Of a DNA stretch of 61,753 bases, positions 7,780-17,379 are shown one piece after another. Source of the DNA: an uncultured Bacteroidota bacterium (GTDB taxonomy: Bacteria > Bacteroidota > Bacteroidia > 2-12-FULL-35-15); the NCBI GenBank assembly GCA_903926385.1, contig CAIYIS010000001.1, forward strand, positions 1-61,753. Direction: 5' to 3'. A model generated the notes under the pieces. The model saw only the letters and a list, made by a program, of their open reading frames with translations, ran no database searches and was not told where the DNA came from. A program made the translations under genes and the position numbers. The first letter of the stretch is position 1, and every line of letters starts with the position of its first letter.

Positions 7780-8700
7780 GTGAGTAATTTATCAGAAGAA
7801 AAAACAGAAACAAAACGTAATTTATCAGAAGTAAATAATGCTGATTTATCAGGTAATAATTTACAGGAAAACCGTGCAGCAGTTCTTGAAAATCATCTGA
7901 GGAAAAATAAGGATGAAAACTATTTTTCCACTCCTTCGGCTCGTGTAGATAAAGATGCCGAAATATCGAAAATAAAGGAGGAAATAAATAAGATAAAAAA
8001 CGCTGCTGCAGTTGAAGCACCTGCCGAAACTAAAACAGATGATTACAAAGCAAGTGTAGATAAACTTCTGTTTAATTTCCGAAACGAAATTAATTCTCCA
8101 ATAAATTCAATTGAATATTCTACCGAAAATTTACAAGCCGAATACGAACGAATTATTAATTATTTCGGTATGCTTTCCGGGCCCGATTATCCTGCCGAAG
8201 CACTCGACCGTGTGGTGGATTATGTAAATGTATTAATGGAAAACACAGTTGAAAAATTAGAACCAACTGAAATTCGGGAACGTAAAAAAACATTTTTAGC
8301 GCTGCTTAAAGAATATGAATTTAAAAACTCCAAACGTGGTGCTGATTATTTTGTAGAGTCGGGTGTTTATTTTATAGATGATGAATTACTCTGGATATTT
8401 TCTCAGCCAAAAGCAGAAATTTTATTCGATTTAATGATTGCTATTTTATCTGTAAAACAATCATTCGAAGTGTTAACAGCAGCTAAATCGCGCACTCGAT
8501 ATTTAATTTCTAACTTATTTGTTTCTGCCGGAAAAGAAGCTCCTGTTGAATTTAAAGTTACTGAACAACAAATAGCGGAGACAAAAAAACAAAAACGTCA
8601 ACTTCGTTTTAATGAAATAAAACCTGTACTTAAAATGGCAATTATACTGTTAAATCTTTTTGCTATTTTTAATATGTTGTTTCATATTTTCTTCAAATAA
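7780..8700 (+). CDS. Membrane-anchored kinase-like protein lacking phosphoacceptor His and ATPase domain
   Basis: 306 residues from a GTG start. It is a paralogue of the next gene's N-terminal two thirds. Both carry the motif LQxxRAxxLExHLR near residues 28-41 and both share a helical region (LLFNFRNEINSPINSIEYS here; LLPDFLHEISSPISSVEYS next door). The candidate phosphoacceptor histidine of the neighbour (H113) is asparagine here (N102). Where the neighbour has its ATPase domain, this protein ends in a short charged linker and one C-terminal membrane helix (about residues 283-305). It probably acts as a non-catalytic partner or anchor for the kinase; that role is inference. Confidence 0.75.
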   Translation: MSNLSEEKTETKRNLSEVNNADLSGNNLQENRAAVLENHLRKNKDENYFSTPSARVDKDAEISKIKEEINKIKNAAAVEAPAETKTDDYKASVDKLLFNFRNEINSPINSIEYSTENLQAEYERIINYFGMLSGPDYPAEALDRVVDYVNVLMENTVEKLEPTEIRERKKTFLALLKEYEFKNSKRGADYFVESGVYFIDDELLWIFSQPKAEILFDLMIAILSVKQSFEVLTAAKSRTRYLISNLFVSAGKEAPVEFKVTEQQIAETKKQKRQLRFNEIKPVLKMAIILLNLFAIFNMLFHIFFK

Positions 8701-8848
8701 ATTTATTCCTTTTATCGGTTTTATTGCGTTTCACTTATCAGTGGAGTAAAAAAATATTGTTAAAAACAAGGTTGATAACATTATTCAATTGCTTTTTTTA
8801 ACCACTGTTATTAGCTCTAATTTTGGACACATATATAAATCTTATATC

Positions 8849-10102
8849 ATGGGCGAGATTAGTGAAAATGAAAAGTTAATAACTGCAAAACCTGTAAACA
8901 CAGGTAATTTAGACAACAGCAGTTTGCAAAACAAGCGTGCGGGAATACTCGAGAAACACCTCAGAGGTAATAATCCCGATGTTTCATCCGACTCCGATTT
9001 TTTGGTTGGAAGTTCCGGAAGTAATCTGATTCAAAACGAAGAAGACCTCGAAAAAGAACTGGAATTATTACGGCTTAAATCTGAATTGATAAGTTTAAAA
9101 TCTGCTCAGGTGCATAAAGCGAGCGATGAAGTATTGGATAAAGAATTCAATAAAGTACTTGATAAATTATTACCCGATTTTCTTCACGAAATTTCTTCAC
9201 CTATTTCTTCTGTCGAATATTCATCAGATAATTTATTTACAGAATACCAGAAAATAATTTCATCTTTTATTTCTATTGCCGAATTCGATTACCCTGTAGA
9301 AGCATTTCAGAAAGTGGTGAATTATGTATCAGCTCTGGAGAATAGTAATGTTGCCGTTTATGATACAAAAGAATTGCGCGAGCTGAAAAAGAAATTTATT
9401 TCAGATTTAACAAGGTATCAAATAAAACACCCTCAGCGTGCTGCCGAATTCCTGATATCTTCAGGGATTTATGGTATAAACGAGAAGTTACACTGGATTA
9501 TCAGTCAACCTCAGGGTATCATTCTTTTCGATATGCTTATTTCTCTTTTGTCCGTAAAGCAGTCTTTTGCGGTGTTAGAAGCAGCCAAAAAGCGCAGCAG
9601 GTACTTGGTGTCCACTTTAAAAAATTATACCAATAAACTGCCTGATTCCGTTTCTGAACTTTTCGATTTAAAAACATCTATCGAAACGGCCATTGTGCTC
9701 GTAAAACAACGTTTAAAATCATGTACTTTCAGTTTTCAATACAATGCCGATTGTTTTATTCAGGGTAATATTCAGCACATTGTTCATGTGTGGATTAATT
9801 TACTATCAAACGCTGTAGAAGCTACTAATGGTTCGGGTATAATAGTTGTTAATGTTATTAAAGAAAACGATGATGTGGTGGTAACTATTCAGGATAATGG
9901 CCCTGGCATTCCTGCAGATATTATTTCTAAAATATTTACCCCTTATTTCACTACAAAGAAAAATCAGGGCGGTACCGGTATTGGTTTAGATATTTGCAAA
10001 AATGTAATATTTGCTATTGGCGGAATCATTACTGTTTCCTCTCAACCGGGTAATACTGTGTTTACAGTTCGAATTAAAAATTATGCAACAGGTACTAAGT
10101 AA
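8849..10102 (+). CDS. Soluble histidine kinase with HATPase domain
   Basis: 417 residues. I chose the ATG at 8849; an upstream in-frame start at 8789 would add 20 residues unlike anything in the paralogue. Helical N-terminal region, candidate phosphoacceptor H113 in LHEISSPISS, then a GHKL ATPase domain from about residue 300: N box WINLLSNAVEAT, G1 DNGPGI, F box TPYFTTK and G2 GGTGIGLDIC. There is no membrane helix, so input probably comes from a partner, plausibly the membrane-anchored paralogue upstream. It overlaps the next gene by 20 bases, so the phosphorelay REC-phosphatase is its likely target. Confidence 0.85.
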   Translation: MGEISENEKLITAKPVNTGNLDNSSLQNKRAGILEKHLRGNNPDVSSDSDFLVGSSGSNLIQNEEDLEKELELLRLKSELISLKSAQVHKASDEVLDKEFNKVLDKLLPDFLHEISSPISSVEYSSDNLFTEYQKIISSFISIAEFDYPVEAFQKVVNYVSALENSNVAVYDTKELRELKKKFISDLTRYQIKHPQRAAEFLISSGIYGINEKLHWIISQPQGIILFDMLISLLSVKQSFAVLEAAKKRSRYLVSTLKNYTNKLPDSVSELFDLKTSIETAIVLVKQRLKSCTFSFQYNADCFIQGNIQHIVHVWINLLSNAVEATNGSGIIVVNVIKENDDVVVTIQDNGPGIPADIISKIFTPYFTTKKNQGGTGIGLDICKNVIFAIGGIITVSSQPGNTVFTVRIKNYATGTK

Positions 10103-11390
10103 TTTTTCAAAACAAGCACCTTATTTTGCCGAATCAAAACCGGCCGAACATTGTATTTTGATTATTGATGACGACCAAAATTTGGTTCTTACCATCAAGG
10201 AAAAATTATATAATGTTGAAGAATTTTCGTTTACAGTCGAAACAGCTACAGATCCTCTAATGGCTATCGATTTAATGAATACACTGCGCGAAGAAGGAGT
10301 AGATATATCTCTAATCATTTCCGATTTATCCATGCCAGGTATGCAGGGTAACGAATTGTTAGAAGAATCGATGAAGTATTATCCCGATGCTAAAAAAATT
10401 CTCATGTCGGGCAATCCTACACTCGATGCTATTATACATTCTTTAAATACCGCGCATTTATATCGAATGCTTACCAAGCCCATTGATGACCTCGATTTTC
10501 AAACCACCATCAAACAGGCTATAGAAGCGCTCGAAACGGAAAAGAAATTAAAAGAAACCAATTCCAAACTAAAAGACCTTAATTCAAATCTTGCTAAAAT
10601 AGTTGAAGAAAAAGTTTTTGAAATAAAAAGTAAAAACAAACAACTAACAGATAGTATTCATTATGCCGGACTCATTCAAAAGTCTGTCCTATCCTGCGAG
10701 GACCAGTTTGCCCTCGACATACAAAATGCATTTACCCTTATTATACCGAAAGATATAGTAAGCGGAGATTTTTTCTGGTATCATAACGATGAAAACCAAC
10801 TCTCCTATTGTATTGCCGATTCCACCGGACACGGGGTTCCGGGAGCTTTTGTTTCTTTGCTTGCTTTCGGTTCTTTGCGTGAATCGTTCGAACATACAAA
10901 ATTTAAAAACGATGTAAATACTATTGTTAGTAATGCCAACAATCAGTTTAAAAAAACGTTGAATAGCAATACCAATCATGATTCTGTGGAGTTAGGTTAT
11001 TTTGTGCTTGATAAAAAAACAAGACAAATTAAATTCTGCGGATTCAAAATTTCACTCTTCATTGTCCGAAAAGCCCAGCTAATTGAGCTAAAAGGAAGCA
11101 AACTTATTTTTGGTTCAGATTCCATAGACAGCATAGACGAAGCATACATTCAAACATTCGACCTTCTTAAGGGCGACACCATTTTCATGACTTCTGATGG
11201 TTTTGTTGATCAGTTTGGAGGTAAGGACAACAAAAAATTCTCCAGTAAGCGTTTCAAAATGCTTATCTCTATAATCGGTTCACATCATCCTGAAAAGCAT
11301 CGCGAAAGCCTTATGAAAGAATTCCTAAGCTGGAAAGGCAATAACGAACAAACGGATGATGTTAGTGTTTTTGGATTGTCCATTACTTAA
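10083..11390 (+). CDS. Response regulator with SpoIIE-type PP2C phosphatase output
   Basis: 435 residues from the ATG at 10083, which overlaps the kinase stop. Residues 1-150 form a REC domain: acidic pocket IIDDD (28-32), phosphoacceptor D81 in IISDLSMPG, Thr/Ser region ILMSGNP and Lys in LTKPID. A coiled coil (about 150-200) connects to a SpoIIE/PPM phosphatase with the motifs PKDIVSGDFFW, DSTGHGVPGA, TSDGFVDQFGG and QTDDVSVFGL. Such proteins dephosphorylate serine or threonine, typically on anti-sigma-factor antagonists, when REC is phosphorylated. No STAS or anti-sigma partner is encoded nearby, so the substrate is unknown. Confidence 0.9.
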   Translation: MQQVLSNFSKQAPYFAESKPAEHCILIIDDDQNLVLTIKEKLYNVEEFSFTVETATDPLMAIDLMNTLREEGVDISLIISDLSMPGMQGNELLEESMKYYPDAKKILMSGNPTLDAIIHSLNTAHLYRMLTKPIDDLDFQTTIKQAIEALETEKKLKETNSKLKDLNSNLAKIVEEKVFEIKSKNKQLTDSIHYAGLIQKSVLSCEDQFALDIQNAFTLIIPKDIVSGDFFWYHNDENQLSYCIADSTGHGVPGAFVSLLAFGSLRESFEHTKFKNDVNTIVSNANNQFKKTLNSNTNHDSVELGYFVLDKKTRQIKFCGFKISLFIVRKAQLIELKGSKLIFGSDSIDSIDEAYIQTFDLLKGDTIFMTSDGFVDQFGGKDNKKFSSKRFKMLISIIGSHHPEKHRESLMKEFLSWKGNNEQTDDVSVFGLSIT

Positions 11391-11672
11391 TAGTTTTATT
11401 TCTTTACGTGTCATTGCAATTGTAGCCATTTATATTTAAAGAATCGAAAGGTGCTTCTTGTTTTTACTTCAACTATAAAATGTTTAAGTAAGATATTTTT
11501 AAAGTTTTACAATAGAGTAAAAAGAATAATTATTTTGAAAATACTTTTTGAAATTCTAATTATTTCTGCTGAAATATAAATTAATAGTATATTATTGAAA
11601 TTTGATATCTGATTTACTCCACGGGTTCAATTTGAAATCTTAAATCTGGAATTTTAATCCTAATATTATTCT

Positions 11673-11680
11673 TACTTTTG
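11673..11680 (+). promoter_or_regulatory. -7 box upstream of mnmG
   Basis: TACTTTTG, 7 bases before the ATG at 11688, so the transcript would be nearly leaderless. The rest of the 297-base gap 11391-11687 is AT-rich and shows nothing else I can name. Confidence 0.45.
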
Positions 11681-11687
11681 TCCCCTA

Positions 11688-13592
11688 ATGTTCAAAAAAT
11701 ACGATGTTATAGTGGTCGGTGCCGGTCATGCCGGATGCGAAGCAGCAGCTGCCGCTGCCAATCTTGGTAGTTCAACCTTATTAATTACGATGAACATGCA
11801 AACCATTGCTCAAATGTCGTGCAACCCAGCAATGGGTGGTATTGCTAAAGGACAAATTGTTCGTGAAATTGATGCCCTTGGAGGTTATTCTGGTATCATC
11901 ACCGACAGAACTGCTGTTCAGTTTAGAATGTTAAATCGTTCAAAGGGGCCTGCTATGTGGAGTCCTCGCGCTCAAAGCGACAGATGGAAATTTGCTGAAG
12001 AGTGGCGTTTAATGCTGGAGGCTACACCTAACCTCGATTTCTGGCAAGATACCGTTAAACAATTATTAGTTGAAAATAGTGTAGTTGTTGGTGTAATAAC
12101 TAACCTCGATATTGAAATTAGAGCAAAATCTGTTGTTCTAACGAATGGTACTTTCTTAAATGGACTTATTCATTTGGGCGAAAAACAATATGGTGGCGGA
12201 CGTGCTGGAGAAAAATCAAGCACAGGTATTACCGAACAGCTTGTTCAACTTGGCTTCCGGTCAGGGCGTATGAAAACAGGTACCCCTCCTCGTGTCGATG
12301 GTCGTTCTCTCGATTATTCTAAAATGGAGGTTCAACATGGAGATGAAAATCCTAACCGTTTTTCGTACTTGCCATCTTCTCAGTTCGATTTCAAAGTTAA
12401 AAGAAAAGACGCATTTGCCAATGGGCCAGAAGGACAAATCCCATGTTTTGTTACTTATACCAACGATGCGGTTCATGAAGTTTTAAGAACTGGTTTCGAA
12501 AAATCTCCCATGTTCTCAGGAAGAATTCAAGGACTCGGACCTCGTTATTGTCCGAGTATAGAGGATAAAATTACACGATTTGCTGAGCGAAATCGTCATC
12601 AAATTTTTGTTGAACCCGAAGGATGGAATACTGTTGAAATTTATGTTAATGGTTTTTCTACTTCCCTTCCTGAGGATGTGCAATACAAAGCACTTAAATT
12701 AATTCCCGGTTTCGAAAACGTTAAAATGTTCCGTCCTGGGTATGCAATTGAATATGATTATTTCCCGCCTCAGCAATTATTCCTTACACTCGAAACGAAA
12801 TTAATCAGCAATCTTTATTTCGCTGGACAAATAAATGGCACCACTGGATATGAGGAAGCGGCTTGTCAGGGATTGATGGCTGGTATCAATGCGCACCTGA
12901 AAATTAATAAACTTGAGCCATTTATTCTGTCTCGATCCGAAGCTTATATAGGTGTATTGATTGATGATTTAGTAACCAAGGGCACAGAGGAGCCGTATCG
13001 TATGTTTACCTCACGTGCGGAATATCGAATTTTGCTTAGACAAGACAATGCCGATATTCGCCTCACCCCAAAATCATATGAATTAGGTTTAGCAAAAAAA
13101 GAAAGATTAGAAAGGGTAGATATTAAGCAAAATAACACAGATGAAATAATTAATTACTTTAAGAAAGAAAGCATAGATCCTTCGGATATTAATCCTGTGC
13201 TAGTAGAGTTGGGTTCTGCCCCAATAATTCAAAAAGTAAAAATGTTTGGGGTTCTCACACGTCCAAATGTTTCTCTTCTGGACTTTGCCAAGCATTCTGA
13301 AAAGGTTAAGGAGTATATTTCGGACTTTGATATGGAATGTATTGAACAGGCAGAAATTTTAATGAAGTATGAAGGTTATATTTCGAAAGAGCATGAACTA
13401 GCTGAAAAGCAAACCAAATTAGAAAATTTGATTCTTCACGAGGATTTTGATTATGCTCGATTAACTTCTTTGTCGAAAGAGGCACGAGAGAAGTTAGGAA
13501 AAGTTAGACCTCGAACAATTGGTCAAGCTTCCCGTATTTCCGGAATTACACCTTCTGATGTATCTGTTTTAATGGTATATTTAGGAAGATAG
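11688..13592 (+). CDS. mnmG: tRNA uridine-5-carboxymethylaminomethyl modification enzyme MnmG
   Basis: 634 residues, full length. FAD-binding dinucleotide fold [12 protein letters not shown] at the start, then the family signatures [23 protein letters not shown] and, at the C-terminus, [20 protein letters not shown]. With MnmE it adds the carboxymethylaminomethyl group to the wobble uridine of certain tRNAs. In many bacteria this gene (formerly gidA) lies close to the replication origin; here three parS-like sites follow within 400 bases. The first of them overlaps its stop codon. Confidence 0.96.
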   Translation: MFKKYDVIVVGAGHAGCEAAAAAANLGSSTLLITMNMQTIAQMSCNPAMGGIAKGQIVREIDALGGYSGIITDRTAVQFRMLNRSKGPAMWSPRAQSDRWKFAEEWRLMLEATPNLDFWQDTVKQLLVENSVVVGVITNLDIEIRAKSVVLTNGTFLNGLIHLGEKQYGGGRAGEKSSTGITEQLVQLGFRSGRMKTGTPPRVDGRSLDYSKMEVQHGDENPNRFSYLPSSQFDFKVKRKDAFANGPEGQIPCFVTYTNDAVHEVLRTGFEKSPMFSGRIQGLGPRYCPSIEDKITRFAERNRHQIFVEPEGWNTVEIYVNGFSTSLPEDVQYKALKLIPGFENVKMFRPGYAIEYDYFPPQQLFLTLETKLISNLYFAGQINGTTGYEEAACQGLMAGINAHLKINKLEPFILSRSEAYIGVLIDDLVTKGTEEPYRMFTSRAEYRILLRQDNADIRLTPKSYELGLAKKERLERVDIKQNNTDEIINYFKKESIDPSDINPVLVELGSAPIIQKVKMFGVLTRPNVSLLDFAKHSEKVKEYISDFDMECIEQAEILMKYEGYISKEHELAEKQTKLENLILHEDFDYARLTSLSKEAREKLGKVRPRTIGQASRISGITPSDVSVLMVYLGR

Positions 13593-13606
13593 TTTCACGT
13601 GGAACA
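13591..13606. other. parS-like site 1
   Basis: AGTTTCACGTGGAACA: a near-palindrome around CACGTG that matches the ParB-binding consensus TGTTNCACGTGAAACA closely. It overlaps the mnmG stop codon. Confidence 0.65.
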
Positions 13607-13877
13607 TAATAATGAAATTTATTTGATTTGATCCATTATCGGATTATATTGTTGGACAAATTAATATTATAATTGCTGTCTTGGTTCTTAGTGCAATAGT
13701 TTAGTCTCATAAAGATATGCGGTACCGGTTTGTGTAGCTAAATTTATATTGTTTTGACACTATTGCAATCACAGGAAATATTTCAAATTATCGATCTGAA
13801 GATATTTCATTTATTACTCAATCCATTATTTGATATTAGAGTAAGTTTTATTGTTTATTTGAAGTTAATTGTATTAT

Positions 13878-13893
13878 AGTTCCACGTGGAACA
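13878..13893. other. parS-like site 2
   Basis: AGTTCCACGTGGAACA: the inner 14 bases are a perfect palindrome. It lies 13 bases before the methyltransferase start. The rest of the 313-base gap 13593-13905 holds no gene. Confidence 0.7.
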
Positions 13894-13905
13894 AATTTTA
13901 TTTAT

Positions 13906-14787
13906 ATGGAAAAATTAATTAATTGTCCAGTTTGTGAAGCGGACAAAACTAATCCTTTTTTAGTCTGCATCGACCATACTGTTTCACGTGAAACATTTGA
14001 AATTGTCCAATGTGCTTCCTGCGGATTTAAATTTACTAACCCGCGACCGGAAGAAGACAAGTTGGGGCCTTACTATATTTCGGAGGAATACGTATCTCAT
14101 TCTAATACTAAGAAAGGTTTTATTAACTCTACTTACCAAACTGTAAGAAAATACACCTTGCTAAAAAAACTACAGCTCATTTCCAAATATTATAAAACCG
14201 GAGATATACTTGATATAGGATGTGGAACAGGAGAGTTTTTGAGTGTATGTAAAAATGCTAAGTGGAATACAATGGGAATTGAGCCCAGCCTTGATGCTAG
14301 AAAAATGGCTCGAGAAAATCACAGGTTAGATGTAAGAGAGGAGGCGGATTTAAAATCTTTGCCTGAATCTAGTTTTGATATTATCACCATGTGGCATGTA
14401 TTGGAACATGTACCTAGGCTTAACGAACGTATTGAAGAATTAAAAAGATTAATCAAGCCGAATGGTATTATTATAATTGCCGTTCCAAATTGCGATTCTT
14501 TGGATGCAAAAATTTACAAAGAATTCTGGGCAGCTTACGATGTGCCTAGACATTTGTACCATTTTACTCCTCCGGATATTGAGTCTGTTTTTAAGAAACA
14601 CGGTTTAAAAATGTTCAAAATTTTGCCAATGCTATTCGATTCATATTATGTTTCCTTGTTGAGCGAAAAAATTAAGTATGGAAAAACAAATTTTGTTAAA
14701 GCAATTTGGAATGGTTTTCGTTCAAATTTTTTCGCACTTAAATCTGGCAAAACATATTCTAGCCAGATTTATCTGTTTCGAAAGTAA
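13906..14787 (+). CDS. Class I SAM-dependent methyltransferase with N-terminal zinc ribbon
   Basis: 293 residues. The N-terminus has a four-cysteine ribbon (CPVCEAD ... CASCGFKFTNPRPE, about residues 8-50). A Rossmann methyltransferase follows: motif I ILDIGCGTGEFLSVC near residue 103, acidic end of strand 2 in MGIEPS, and the WHVLEHVP motif near residue 165. C-terminal residues 200-290 are typical of the Methyltransf_23 group that modifies sugars, lipids or small molecules; the substrate cannot be read. A perfect parS-like palindrome lies inside the coding region, where it encodes VSRET. Confidence 0.85.
   Translation: MEKLINCPVCEADKTNPFLVCIDHTVSRETFEIVQCASCGFKFTNPRPEEDKLGPYYISEEYVSHSNTKKGFINSTYQTVRKYTLLKKLQLISKYYKTGDILDIGCGTGEFLSVCKNAKWNTMGIEPSLDARKMARENHRLDVREEADLKSLPESSFDIITMWHVLEHVPRLNERIEELKRLIKPNGIIIIAVPNCDSLDAKIYKEFWAAYDVPRHLYHFTPPDIESVFKKHGLKMFKILPMLFDSYYVSLLSEKIKYGKTNFVKAIWNGFRSNFFALKSGKTYSSQIYLFRK
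13980..13995. other. parS-like site 3 (perfect consensus, within a gene)
   Basis: TGTTTCACGTGAAACA, a perfect 16-bp palindrome equal to the broadly conserved ParB/Spo0J target. It lies within the methyltransferase coding region. Confidence 0.8.
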
Positions 14788-15002
14788 ATGTAACCCGATT
14801 TTTACCTTTTAAAACTCATTTTAGGCTTAAAGGTTGCAATTTATGCGTCTGTAGTGTGGTTGCTTTCGAAATAAAAAATTATTCGACAGAAAGCGTTATA
14901 ATGCTCTTCCTCTAGACAGCTTGCTATTGTTGAGATAGGGAATGCTAATTCCCATTTTTCATTAAAAAAGTCGTTAAATTTCACTTTTTGATTTGCTAGG
15001 CT

Positions 15003-15010
15003 TACTTTTG
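15003..15010 (+). promoter_or_regulatory. -7 box before the DMT-family gene
   Basis: TACTTTTG followed by C, 14 bases before the ATG at 15025. Confidence 0.4.
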
Positions 15011-15024
15011 CGTTCAAAAAAGTT

Positions 15025-15393
15025 ATGCGCGGACTTTATACAATCCTCCTTTTAATTCTTTCCAACACCTTTATGACATTTGCCTGGTATGGCCATTTAA
15101 AATTTAGAGAAATGAAATGGTTCGAAAATTTGGGCATAATTGCAATCGTGCTCATCAGTTGGGGAATTGCTTTGTTCGAATATGTCTTTCAGGTTCCGGC
15201 TAACCGTCTTGGATATAAGGAAAACGGTGGCCCATTTTCCCTTGTCGAACTTAAGGTTGTGCAGGAAGCCATTACACTCACCGTGTTTGTGGTGTTCACT
15301 ATACTATTTTTCAAGAACGAAACGCTTCGCTGGAACCACTTTGTAGGCTTTGTTTTTCTGATCTTGGCAGTGTATTTTATTTTTAAAAAATAA
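15025..15393 (+). CDS. DMT-type small membrane protein (DUF486 family)
   Basis: 122 residues with four predicted membrane helices (about 4-20, 36-52, 75-96, 104-119). It matches the DUF486/DMT_6 pattern: FAWYGHLK after helix 1, SWGIALFEYVFQVPANRLGY around helix 2, then FSLVELKVVQEAITLTVF and a final LAVYFIFKK. The family belongs to the drug/metabolite transporter superfamily, but its substrate is not known. It appears monocistronic, with its own -7 box. Confidence 0.85.
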   Translation: MRGLYTILLLILSNTFMTFAWYGHLKFREMKWFENLGIIAIVLISWGIALFEYVFQVPANRLGYKENGGPFSLVELKVVQEAITLTVFVVFTILFFKNETLRWNHFVGFVFLILAVYFIFKK

Positions 15394-15467
15394 GTTAGTT
15401 TACTTTCCTTAAATCTCCAATAAACAGGTGTAAAAACTAATTTTTACAAGGTTCTTTCCATTTCCTG

Positions 15468-15475
15468 TATCTTTG
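15468..15475 (+). promoter_or_regulatory. -7 box of gapdh
   Basis: TATCTTTG followed by CAAAA, 14 bases before the ATG at 15490; it fits TAnnTTTG. Confidence 0.5.
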
Positions 15476-15486
15476 CAAAAAAATAA

Positions 15487-16488
<1,002 letters not shown>

Positions 16489-16490
16489 AA

Positions 16491-16535
16491 TGAAATAAGG
16501 CAATACATACATTCAGCTTGTATTGCCTTATTTCA
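16491..16535. terminator. Bidirectional terminator between gap and lpxH
   Basis: Perfect 17-bp stem (16491-16507 with 16519-16535) around an 11-base loop; arms TGAAATAAGGCAATACA and its complement. T-rich flanks on both sides serve the convergent genes. Confidence 0.85.
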
Positions 16536-16616
16536 TTAGATTTATTTAGTTACCTCCCAGTTTTCCTCCGTTTCGCTTAAGTTATTTTTGAGATTCGTAA
16601 ATTAAAATAAATATTT

Positions 16617-17369
16617 TTATTTATAATATTTTAATTCCAATACATTTCCGTCAAACACCGCATAACTATTGTAAGTTATCCATTCCCCAAGGTTAATATA
16701 TTTGCTTTTTTCATTGAGTTGGATGTCGAGAGGTAAATGTCGATGACCGAAAATAAAGTAATCGAAGTGCTCTTTCTGCAGTACTTCGTTAGCATAAATA
16801 GCAAGCCATTCGTGATTGGCACCCAAAAACTTTTCTTCGTTCTCTCCACCATTCGAAGCTCTGCTTTTGTGAGACCAGTAATGCGCCATTCCCATTCCAA
16901 AGTTAGGATGCAGGCGGGCAAACAGCCATTGACAAACTTTATTGGCAAATACTTTTTTGATAAACTTATATCCATGATCGCCCGGCCCAAGACCATCTCC
17001 GTGCCCGATAAAAAATTTCTTTCCATTTATTGTTTTATGAACAGGCTCCCGATAGATGGTAACGCCTAATTCGCGGGGAAGGTATTCATACATCCACATA
17101 TCGTGATTACCGGTAAATAAAAAAATGGGGATGCCGCTATCGCTTAATTCGGCAAGCTTTCCCAGAAAGCGCGTAAATCCTTTAGGTGCGGTATGTTTGT
17201 ATTCGTACCAGAAATCGAACATATCGCCTAATAAATAAATTTCTGCTGCATCTGTTTTTATTTCGTCAAGCCATTTAACAATGCGCTTTTCACGTGCCAG
17301 ACTTTCTTCATGATTAGGAGCTCCAAGGTGAAAGTCGGATGCAAAGTATATTTTTTTGTTTGGTTTCAA
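16617..17369 (-). CDS. lpxH: UDP-2,3-diacylglucosamine diphosphatase LpxH
   Basis: 250 residues. All calcineurin-like metallophosphatase blocks are present: SDFHLG, GDMFDFW, GNHDMW, GHGDGLG and GHRHLP. The insertion between GHGD and GHRH, containing HPNFGMGMAHYWSHKSR, is typical of Bacteroidota LpxH. It removes UMP from UDP-2,3-diacylglucosamine to give lipid X in lipid A synthesis at the cytoplasmic face of the inner membrane. It starts 10 bases after the M1 peptidase stop, so the two form an operon. Confidence 0.9.
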   Translation of the reverse strand: MKPNKKIYFASDFHLGAPNHEESLAREKRIVKWLDEIKTDAAEIYLLGDMFDFWYEYKHTAPKGFTRFLGKLAELSDSGIPIFLFTGNHDMWMYEYLPRELGVTIYREPVHKTINGKKFFIGHGDGLGPGDHGYKFIKKVFANKVCQWLFARLHPNFGMGMAHYWSHKSRASNGGENEEKFLGANHEWLAIYANEVLQKEHFDYFIFGHRHLPLDIQLNEKSKYINLGEWITYNSYAVFDGNVLELKYYK

Positions 17370-17379
17370 GGGCGCAAAA

